From positions 1-5,307 of the forward strand of contig JANXLO010000355.1 of the NCBI GenBank assembly GCA_025355115.1: a DNA stretch of 5,307 bases, given 5' to 3'. The notes beneath the pieces are model-generated. The model saw nothing but the letters and a program-made list of their open reading frames with translations, was not told where the DNA came from and searched no databases. The stretch comes from Chthonomonadaceae bacterium (GTDB lineage: Bacteria; Armatimonadota; Chthonomonadetes; Chthonomonadales; Chthonomonadaceae). Positions 1-4,814 of the stretch are shown here, piece by piece. Position 1 is the stretch's first letter; every line of letters starts with the position of its first letter. Both the position numbers and the translations under genes were made by a program.

Positions 1-1577
1 CTTAATCGCCAGAAGTAGACGAGAGCAGGCGGGGCTTGCAGAGGGACGCCATTCTTCATTTTTGGGTCGGCAGAGTGCGGAAACCTGATTTCAGAGACCC
101 ACCAGTAGCCATTGTCTTCTGCCGAGCCTATCGACGCGCTGCACTCCAACCACAACTTGGAAGCGGCGATTTGCTCCTCGCCTTTGCCGCTGAAATAGCG
201 GCTTTCTATCTGCTTTTCACTGAGCATCCGCACAATGCATCGAACGTCCTCGAAGCGCTCTATTATCACATCGGTTGCATCGAAAAAGTGACCGAGATAA
301 TTGCCCCAAAAATCAGGCTCTTGCTTGATGCATGCGAGTATCTGGCGTTCGGATGCCTCTCGCACCTCGTTCAAGCCGATTCCCGTGCCATGGGGCGCAA
401 GAACAAGCAGCGATATTCCCGAGTTAAGGAAATCCTCGTTATCTTCTTGCCACATCAGCTTCAGGAGGGAATGCGCCGGCCATTCGGTGAAGGGGCCGTT
501 TTGAATATCGTGAGACACAAAGCGCCCTGGCAGCTCCGCATAATCCAATCTCTGCCTGTCCTTATTCGGCGCATGCGCCCATAGATAGGTGATCTCCTCC
601 GGGTCGTGCATAAGGTGCATTCCGAAAACCAGTATGCTGTGGGGATGCTCCTCATATTGCTGATTCACGAGCGCGACAATGAGGGGAAGTCCATTTGCCA
701 GATATTCGGTCATGCAGCGGTGAACTTCCAGCTCCACTTTCCAGCGATATGTTGCCTCCAGGTTCTTGCGCAGTTCGTCAAAGTCCAATGCTTCCTCTGC
801 AGTTTTATCCGCGGTCATCATGGCTTTCAGTCTTGCATATTCCGCCAAATCCTCATGTGAAATTAGTTTGCCGATTGTTTTACTCTCCAAGACTCCGCCA
901 GCCGAGGTGCTTTCGTCCTGCAGCACCTCCAGAGCCTGTGGAAGACTCGCACTCTCATGACTGAGGGCGTCCATCGTCACTTTGCCCTTGTTGATCTTCC
1001 AGAGCAGAGCTATCATCTCCTGGCTCGAAAAAGGGACGTAGTTGAAGCTGGTCATCTTGAGAAGCATGCCAGCGTAGAGGGTTGCATGGAGACAACAGGC
1101 ACGAAATTCGACTTCGTCGAACGGCGGAAGGCAAAAGGGGATGCAGCGAAATGGAAGCACGTTCTCGGAGGGGCCCCCAACGCAGGTGATGATGTGATAC
1201 CGGGGTCGAAGCATGTACCGGGGCATCGTGATGTGCGCGACCGTCACATATTGCAGATAGGATTTTGCCTCGCGACGGACAGGGCGCAGTGATACATAGC
1301 CTAAGTATCGCGAAGGTTGAACAGGGGTCTGGCTGCTCTTTTCGAAGATGTGAAGGCGCCGAGCAAATCGGGGCGCGGACGGGTCATTCATCAGAATATG
1401 TTCGCAGCGCCACGCACTGCATGGAGCAAGGTGACGCTTGCCGTAGTAGAGATCAGTTGAAAAGGCGCGAAAAAGCAACTTCAGCTCTTTATCGACAGCG
1501 TCTGCATCATCAGGACAGAAGGCGGTGAGGTCGTCATGACATTCCTTTTCGCCAAGGTAACAGTTGTAGACATCCAA
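1..1577 (-). CDS. Papain-like (C39-like) cysteine peptidase-type protein, 3' end outside window
   Basis: I translated this frame by hand: it is open from a stop at 1644-1646 to the left edge, giving 525 codons with no stop. The chosen start is TTG at 1577, preceded by AAGGAAG (1584-1590) with a 6-nt gap; the first ATG would be at 1391. Visible landmarks are YLGYVSLRPV (residues 91-100), PFRCIPFCLPPFDEVEFR (142-159), CCLHATLYAG (161-170), NGLPLIVAL (295-303), HSILVFGMH (313-321) and FVSHDIQNGPF (353-363). This order fits a papain-like fold: nucleophile Cys162 (or Cys161) at a helix start, His313 before a hydrophobic strand, Asp357 as third residue. The N-terminal part and the region after 390 match no domain I can name. 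I recall unnamed bacterial proteins with a similar 'GYVVLRP ... CAHAALW' layout. Peptidase activity is inference. No signal peptide or membrane segment is seen, so a cytoplasmic location is likely. The frame being coding is much surer than its function. Confidence 0.8.
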   Translation of the reverse strand, partial: MDVYNCYLGEKECHDDLTAFCPDDADAVDKELKLLFRAFSTDLYYGKRHLAPCSAWRCEHILMNDPSAPRFARRLHIFEKSSQTPVQPSRYLGYVSLRPVRREAKSYLQYVTVAHITMPRYMLRPRYHIITCVGGPSENVLPFRCIPFCLPPFDEVEFRACCLHATLYAGMLLKMTSFNYVPFSSQEMIALLWKINKGKVTMDALSHESASLPQALEVLQDESTSAGGVLESKTIGKLISHEDLAEYARLKAMMTADKTAEEALDFDELRKNLEATYRWKVELEVHRCMTEYLANGLPLIVALVNQQYEEHPHSILVFGMHLMHDPEEITYLWAHAPNKDRQRLDYAELPGRFVSHDIQNGPFTEWPAHSLLKLMWQEDNEDFLNSGISLLVLAPHGTGIGLNEVREASERQILACIKQEPDFWGNYLGHFFDATDVIIERFEDVRCIVRMLSEKQIESRYFSGKGEEQIAASKLWLECSASIGSAEDNGYWWVSEIRFPHSADPKMKNGVPLQAPPALVYFWRL

Positions 1578-1868
1578 AGAACGCTTCCTTCTGCTTTGAA
1601 GCAAATATTTCGAGATTCGGCACAATCGGGTGATTCTTCTTATCTATGCACCGCTTGTCGGCGGCAACGGACAGCGCTGTATGCCAGACACAAAGGGCTG
1701 TGCGCCAGCTATTATTTGGATAAAGAAGACGCGATGATTTTGGAGGAGGCTTGAAAATCACAGGGGAAAGGCTGGCAAGAGTTATCAATTCGCAGGAGTC
1801 GAAAGAAATTTGGATTGGAGCTAGCTTAGGTCGGAGTTCAGTCGGAATTAGCCTCCCGAAATCATGCA
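1578..1868 (-). other. Non-coding leader of the peptidase-like gene
   Basis: This stretch lies between the hairpin at 1869-1898 and the TTG start at 1577. It is about half GC (30 of 60 in 1741-1800). It carries the AAGGAAG ribosome binding site at 1584-1590. I find no good -35/-10 pair in the minus direction, so the promoter is not located. A minus-strand frame from 1869 to 1534 is open, but it begins at an ATG beside the hairpin stem without a Shine-Dalgarno, has no recognisable motif and overlaps the long gene. I treat it as chance. A frameshifted N-terminal extension of the long gene into this stretch cannot be fully excluded. Confidence 0.45.
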
Positions 1869-1898
1869 CAGCGGGCCTATTAGACGATAGGCCCGCTG
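1869..1898 (-). terminator. Strong GC-rich hairpin, probable terminator of the 116-aa gene
   Basis: The 12-base arms CAGCGGGCCTAT (1869-1880) and ATAGGCCCGCTG (1887-1898) pair perfectly around the 6-nt loop TAGACG. The hairpin starts 24 nt past the TAA stop at 1923 of the leftward 116-residue gene and precedes the leader of the next leftward gene, which is the usual place for a terminator. The weak point is that no clear T-run follows on either strand (minus: TGCATGATTTCGG). It may therefore work as an imperfect intrinsic terminator or as a transcript-stabilising 3' hairpin. Confidence 0.55.
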
Positions 1899-1922
1899 CC
1901 GAATGCGGAGAGGGGAAACTGG

Positions 1923-2273
1923 TTATTCGTCGGTTCGCACCAACTCTGAAGGAAATGCGCCGATCTTAATTCCGAGACCAGCAGCCTTGCTGCGGCTCTG
2001 CTGGATGCCTGAATGCCCTTTTCCCTCCACAATTTTTGCCGACATATGCTGAATTGGCGAAGGAATAGTGGCGCAGTACATGCCTGTGGGGCTGCTTGGC
2101 CCCTCGAGCAGGCCTCTTACTTTAGCGGATTGCTCTTTCGGAACGCTCAGGTGAAGATATTTGCCCTCCACTTTGATATTGGACGGGTTGATGTTCTCTG
2201 CCTCGCACCAGCTTTTGACCTCTTTGTCAAACCTTGCGACGGCGGCTTCGAGAGTGAATGTTACTTCGGCCAT
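1923..2273 (-). CDS. Hypothetical protein, 116 aa
   Basis: I do not recognise this protein. The start is ATG at 2273, with AAAGGA (2285-2290) 11 nt upstream; the stop is TAA at 1923. The frame stays open further upstream to a GTG at 2375, but that extension would run through the dyad and half of the 28-bp palindrome and has no ribosome site, so I reject it. Residues 4-26 (VTFTLEAAVARFDKEVKSW and on) look like an amphipathic helix. Residues 28-60 alternate like short strands (NIKVEGKYLHLSVP). The C-terminal part has basic, Gly/Ser-rich patches (KGHSG, QSRSKAAG) and ends acidic (RTDE). No signal peptide, membrane segment or metal-binding cluster is visible, so a small soluble cytoplasmic protein is likely. 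It is flanked by palindromes upstream and a hairpin downstream, consistent with its own transcription unit. Confidence 0.6.
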   Translation of the reverse strand: MAEVTFTLEAAVARFDKEVKSWCEAENINPSNIKVEGKYLHLSVPKEQSAKVRGLLEGPSSPTGMYCATIPSPIQHMSAKIVEGKGHSGIQQSRSKAAGLGIKIGAFPSELVRTDE

Positions 2274-2311
2274 CGATAATATATTCCTTTGGCAAGCGAC
2301 TATTAGGTCAA

Positions 2312-2332
2312 ATGTTGATAGAATTTCAACAT
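2312..2332. promoter_or_regulatory. 21-bp imperfect dyad, candidate operator
   Basis: ATGTTGA (2312-2318) and TCAACAT (2326-2332) are perfect inverted arms around a 7-nt AT-rich spacer. This spacing suits a dimeric helix-turn-helix repressor. It lies 39-59 bp upstream of the ATG at 2273, where the promoter of that leftward gene should be. The right arm overlaps a possible leftward -35 (TTGAAA, minus-strand reading of 2324-2329), but no convincing -10 follows. The regulatory role is inferred from position and symmetry only. Confidence 0.35.
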
Positions 2333-2354
2333 CGGACGCCAAATATGCTTGCTT

Positions 2355-2382
2355 GAGAACAGTGCCATATGGCACTGTTCTC
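2355..2382. repeat. Perfect 28-bp palindrome without spacer
   Basis: The half-site GAGAACAGTGCCAT (2355-2368) is followed directly by its exact reverse complement (2369-2382), centred on CATATG. It sits in non-coding DNA about 82 bp upstream of the leftward 116-residue gene and about 140 bp beyond the stop of the BsuPI-domain gene. Neither side has a T-run, so a simple intrinsic terminator is unlikely. Plausible roles are a binding site for a dimeric regulator, a recombinase or nuclease target, or a structured RNA element in a leader. Confidence 0.75.
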
Positions 2383-2492
2383 GTGAATTGTAAAACTACT
2401 TACACTGCATATTGCACAAATCGTGCCAATGCAAGCAATTCAGCAAGTATTTCTTGGTTGCTGACCCTTGATCCGACTCAGTGCTCGCTGCC

Positions 2493-2510
2493 CATGTTCC
2501 CGAAAACATG
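2493..2510 (-). terminator. Weak hairpin after the BsuPI-domain gene
   Basis: CATGTT (2493-2498) and AACATG (2505-2510) form a 6-bp stem, 7 with a wobble pair, starting 10 nt after the leftward TAG stop at 2521. The stem is AT-rich and no T-run follows, so it is a poor terminator. It is the only hairpin close to the end of the two-gene secreted-protein unit, so termination may happen here, further on, or by Rho. Confidence 0.2.
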
Positions 2511-2520
2511 TTCAAGTCGA

Positions 2521-3042
2521 CTATTTCACCTTGAACGTCATAGTAGCGGATGGCGTGGGCTTGGCGTCGGTGGTCAAGCTGGCGACGAGCGTGTAAAAGC
2601 CCGGTGCCAGGGCAGGCGTGTCCGCGCTGCCGGGATGGTACTTGTCCGTGAAGGTGAGGGAGGCTCCGGGCTGAAGCGTGGAGGAGCTCAGCATCATCGT
2701 GAACATCCTGCCCCGCGCCCACTGCCAAATTTTCGTGCCCTTGTCTTTGCGCAGTTCGAAATCGTAGCGTTGACCGCTGTTGAAGTGCAGGACAAGGGGA
2801 GCTGTAGTGGTGTTCTTGACACTCAACGTGAACAGAATATCGTCGCTCGCGGCATAGGAGGCGTGATCTGTTTTTACTTTGAGAAGCAAAGGGGCGAGCG
2901 CCACGGCAGGGCCTTTCTTGGGCTTCTTTGAATGCTGGGCCATCGCGGGCAAGGTAAATAGCAGCGATGAGCAGGCCAGCAGGCTTGCGGCCACACTTAC
3001 GCACCTTAGCAGGCCGGCAAATCGGGTTCTATTCAACAGCAA
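2521..3042 (-). CDS. Secreted BsuPI-domain (putative proteinase inhibitor) protein
   Basis: The start is TTG at 3042, chosen because AGGAG (3049-3053) lies 6 nt upstream. An in-frame TTG at 3060 would add six residues but has no suitable ribosome site. The product is 173 residues. Residues 1-35 look like a Sec signal peptide: Arg5, Arg7, Arg13, a hydrophobic core, and cleavage after PAMA35. SLLAC (20-24) is a possible lipobox, so a lipoprotein is an alternative. Residues about 52-173 form a beta-sandwich-like domain with the hallmarks I associate with the BsuPI family: DILFTLSVKNTT (68-79), LVLHFNSGQRYDFEL (83-97), KIWQWARGRMFT (104-115), the TLQPGASLTF strand (122-131) and GFYTLVASL (148-156). 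Bacillus subtilis BsuPI inhibits the intracellular proteinase ISP, but this copy is exported, so that role may not carry over; a scaffold or binding role is as likely. It lies 70 nt downstream of the TPR-like gene, probably in one operon. Confidence 0.8.
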   Translation of the reverse strand: MLLNRTRFAGLLRCVSVAASLLACSSLLFTLPAMAQHSKKPKKGPAVALAPLLLKVKTDHASYAASDDILFTLSVKNTTTAPLVLHFNSGQRYDFELRKDKGTKIWQWARGRMFTMMLSSSTLQPGASLTFTDKYHPGSADTPALAPGFYTLVASLTTDAKPTPSATMTFKVK

Positions 3043-3071
3043 TTTCGTCTCCTGTCGCAATCGACGCTGGG

Positions 3072-3105
3072 GCCTTCCCTCCTCCTTTGCTGGAAGAGGG
3101 AAGGC
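3072..3105 (-). other. Intergenic hairpin burying an AGGAGG in its stem
   Basis: In the minus-strand transcript between the two secreted-protein genes, bases 3105-3092 pair with 3085-3072: about 13 of 14 positions, with one mismatch and a 6-nt loop. The second arm contains AGGAGG (minus reading of 3081-3086). That sequence is 20 nt from the TTG at 3060 and 38 nt from the preferred TTG at 3042, too far to serve either start directly. No T-run follows. It could be a partial terminator, a processing or stability hairpin tuning the two products differently, or a ribosome standby site. Confidence 0.5.
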
Positions 3106-3112
3106 TGCGAAC

Positions 3113-3553
3113 CTACTTGGGGACGCCGCCTGGCATCGACTTGTAGATGTCTTCGATCTTCAGCTTCTCATCTATGCTCGGCTTGTGCTTGGGGTCAACG
3201 GCGAGAGCCTTGCGGTACAGCGCGAGGGCGGCGCGATACTGAACCGGTCGGGAGAGCTTGCCGCTCACGTTGTCCTCGCAAGTCTTGCCGTACTTGTAGG
3301 CGGCCTCGACGTAGGCCTTTTTCGCCTTAGCATCCTTGGGCGACTTCTTGAGAGAGGCGGCGGCAGCCATGTAGGCCTTGTCGAGCGGAGCCAGACTGGG
3401 ATCGTCCTTTGGAGCCTGCTTCAGTGCCTCCTCGGTCGTCACTCGCTTGCCGCCTGCGAACGGCGCTCCGGGCGGGCCCCCCTGAGCCTGCACGCCCAGC
3501 GGAAACACGAGGGCCAACGCGACTGCCGCGAGGCCGAAAATACGGGTCTTCAT
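3113..3553 (-). CDS. Secreted TPR-like protein, 146 aa
   Basis: The start is ATG at 3553 with AAAGGA (3564-3569) 10 nt upstream; the stop is TAG at 3113. Residues 1-23 are a clear Sec signal peptide: Lys2 and Arg4, a hydrophobic stretch 5-21, and cleavage after VQA23. A flexible Gly/Pro linker follows (24-36). The mature part is helical and lysine-rich with a tetratricopeptide-like pattern: LDKAYMAAAASLKKSP (57-72) and AKKAYVEAAYKYGK (77-90) resemble one repeat, and YRAALALYRKALAVDP (106-121) is a typical TPR helix B ending, followed by a helix over 126-139. With only about two repeats it is probably a small periplasmic or exported adaptor; the partner is unknown. It is the first gene of the leftward unit, with the BsuPI-domain gene next, so the two may act together outside the membrane. 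The single mature Cys92 makes an internal disulfide unlikely. Confidence 0.8.
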   Translation of the reverse strand: MKTRIFGLAAVALALVFPLGVQAQGGPPGAPFAGGKRVTTEEALKQAPKDDPSLAPLDKAYMAAAASLKKSPKDAKAKKAYVEAAYKYGKTCEDNVSGKLSRPVQYRAALALYRKALAVDPKHKPSIDEKLKIEDIYKSMPGGVPK

Positions 3554-3664
3554 CTGAAAAATGTCCTTTCGATTTCGGGCTGAGTGAGGTTAAATCTTGG
3601 TTTCGGAGATGGGTGCTCCTCGTTTTTCGTGACACAAGACTACGGCTCTGAGTGCTTAACAAAA

Positions 3665-3686
3665 GCGGAGAGAACGTGCACTCCGC
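3665..3686 (-). terminator. Small hairpin with T-run in the leader of the TPR-like gene
   Basis: Read on the minus strand, GCGGAG and CTCCGC (arms at 3681-3686 and 3665-3670) flank a 10-nt loop and are followed at once by TTTTGTT. This is the only hairpin in the window with a proper T-run. It lies 112 nt or more upstream of the leftward start at 3553 and just downstream of a weak leftward promoter candidate. It could be an attenuator or a stop for antisense transcription. The stem is short, so confidence is low. Confidence 0.3.
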
Positions 3687-3714
3687 AGTTTAGAATACCA
3701 TGCAAATGCCTCAA
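3687..3714 (-). promoter_or_regulatory. Weak leftward promoter candidate for the secreted pair
   Basis: On the minus strand, TTGAGG (3709-3714) and TAAACT (3687-3692) are 16 bp apart, each matching four of six consensus bases. It is the best leftward pair I found in the divergent region and would give a leader of roughly 130 nt. The T-run hairpin would lie right at the start of that leader. Confidence 0.25.
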
Positions 3715-3730
3715 AACGTTCCGGGCGGGA

Positions 3731-3760
3731 TTGACCTCGGCTCGCTTCATCTGCTACAAT
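3731..3760 (+). promoter_or_regulatory. Strong sigma70-type promoter for the polysaccharide genes
   Basis: The -35 TTGACC (3731-3736) and the -10 TACAAT (3755-3760) are separated by 18 bp, and a TGC before the -10 makes it an extended -10 (TGCTACAAT). Each hexamer matches five of six consensus bases. Transcription would start near 3767, leaving a leader of about 70 nt before the ATG at 3839. The rest of the 3554-3838 intergenic stretch holds only the elements listed separately. Confidence 0.7.
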
Positions 3761-3838
3761 TTCGGAAAGCCAGTGAGGAAACTGCCCCGCCGCTCCTTTC
3801 CCGATCTGTTCATCATCGCCTTTCTCACCCGAGGTTTC

Positions 3839-4738
3839 ATGTCCTCTCCCTTCACGCCATTCAGCGCGAACCAAACGCATAAGGCCGTTATCCCCGCCGC
3901 CGGGCTGGGAACGCGTCTTCGGCCTCTGACGCTGGCTATTCCCAAGGAGCTGCTGCCGGTCGGGCGCAAGCCTGTCCTCGCGCATATCGCTGCCGAGTTG
4001 CTCGGCGCGGGCATCACAGAGGCGCTGTTCATCGTCTCCGAGGGCAAGCCGCAGATACGCGGCTTCTTCGGCGATGAGTATCGGGACGATGTCACGAAAT
4101 CCGTTCTGCGCTGTTCCTATGCTATACAAAAGGAGCAGCGCGGCCTTGGAGATGCACTGCTCTATGCCAGCGAATGGGCTGGCGAGGAGCCTTTCGTCGT
4201 GGCCTTCGGTGACTGCATCATCGACGCTCTCGACCCTTCAGAGCCGTTGCGCCGCCTGATGTCGACCTATCGGGTACAGGGGGCGGGCGCCGCCGTGTTG
4301 ACCGAGCAAGTCGCATTGTCAAAAGTCTCGCGCTATGGAGTTCTGGCACCCGCGAAGGCGTTGCCGGACACGCCCACGGAGCCGTTCGAGGTCGCCGACA
4401 TCATCGAAAAGCCCGCCCCGCACGAGGCGCCGGGTCGCAATGTGGTGGCGGCCCGTTGGGTGCTCTCGCCCACCATCTTCGACATTTTGCGTCGCACTCC
4501 TCCAGATGTCAGGGGAGAACTGAACCTGACGGACGCAGTGCGCACTGTGCGACTCGAAGGCGGTGGACTCTGGGCCGTGCCGTTGCTGACAGGTGAACAT
4601 AGGCGCGACATCGGGAATTTCGAGACGTTCTACGCGGCGTTTCTTCGCTCTGCCCTGAGCGATCCCGAATTCGGGGAATCGGCGAGGAACGTCGCAAGGG
4701 AAATCCTGGTTTCCGGGTCGGAGTTGGGTATACTGTAG
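3839..4738 (+). CDS. galU: GalU-like UTP-glucose-1-phosphate uridylyltransferase (NTP transferase)
   Basis: This cytoplasmic enzyme class joins a sugar 1-phosphate to a nucleotide, for GalU making UDP-glucose for surface glycans. The 299-residue length fits GalU. Visible motifs are the nucleotide-binding loop AVIPAAGLGTRLRPLT (16-31), PKELLP with the phosphate-contacting Lys36 (35-40), QRGLGDAL (100-107), the metal-binding Asp125 in AFGDCII (122-128), SRYGVL (164-169), IIEKP (188-192), ARWVLS (205-210) and GELNLTDAV (226-234). The C-terminal RRDIGNFETFY (255-265) replaces the usual 'YDCGNKLGY' of GalU and the stretch around 80-95 is shorter, so the substrate may differ. The start is ATG at 3839: GAGG at 3831-3834, and the motif loop then begins near residue 16 as in relatives. 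The frame is open upstream to 3584, but that part covers the promoter. It leads an operon with the aminotransferase 76 nt downstream. The family call is firm; the exact sugar and nucleotide are inferred. Confidence 0.85.
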   Translation: MSSPFTPFSANQTHKAVIPAAGLGTRLRPLTLAIPKELLPVGRKPVLAHIAAELLGAGITEALFIVSEGKPQIRGFFGDEYRDDVTKSVLRCSYAIQKEQRGLGDALLYASEWAGEEPFVVAFGDCIIDALDPSEPLRRLMSTYRVQGAGAAVLTEQVALSKVSRYGVLAPAKALPDTPTEPFEVADIIEKPAPHEAPGRNVVAARWVLSPTIFDILRRTPPDVRGELNLTDAVRTVRLEGGGLWAVPLLTGEHRRDIGNFETFYAAFLRSALSDPEFGESARNVAREILVSGSELGIL

Positions 4739-4814
4739 GCATGTTTTGCACCGCATGACGCTGAATGCGGCATGGCGAAGACCGGGCGGCGAACGACCGG
4801 GTTGGGAGGCTGGC
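4739..4814 (+). other. Short gap between nucleotidyltransferase and aminotransferase genes
   Basis: This gap carries the GGGAGG ribosome site (4804-4809) for the TTG start, a small dyad (CCGCAT 4751-4756, ATGCGG 4765-4770, 8-nt loop) and a direct repeat of ACCGGG (4781-4786 and 4796-4801, the second ending GGG at 4799-4801). A TATACT just before the upstream stop (4729-4734) resembles a -10 but has a poor -35, so a separate promoter is doubtful. There is no terminator, which favours cotranscription. Confidence 0.4.

Noticed and set aside
36..584. Plus-strand open frame of 182 codons
   Set aside because: It lies antisense to the long minus-strand peptidase-like frame, has no recognisable domain, and the minus frame stays open over three times as far with family-like motifs.
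957..1292. Plus-strand open frame of 111 codons
   Set aside because: It is antisense to the peptidase-like gene across its Cys motif region; no ribosome site and no protein-like pattern.
1534..1869. Minus-strand open frame of 111 codons
   Set aside because: It starts beside the hairpin stem, lacks a Shine-Dalgarno, shows no motif and overlaps the better-supported start of the long gene. I also considered it as a frameshifted N-terminus but saw no joining homology.
2274..2375. Longer form of the 116-aa protein starting at GTG 2375
   Set aside because: It would translate half of the 28-bp palindrome and the dyad, and has no ribosome site, while ATG 2273 has AAAGGA upstream.
2355..2382. Reading the palindrome as an intrinsic terminator
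   Set aside because: There is no T-run on either strand and it lies about 140 bp from the nearest upstream stop.
2161..2931. Plus-strand open frame of 256 codons
   Set aside because: It spans two minus-strand genes, the palindrome and the intergenic region. The BsuPI-domain reading on the other strand is clearly real, so this is a shadow.
3584..3838. N-terminal extension of the GalU-like protein
   Set aside because: The upstream frame is open but covers the strong promoter and the divergent control region, and the family's nucleotide loop sits at the usual distance from the ATG at 3839.
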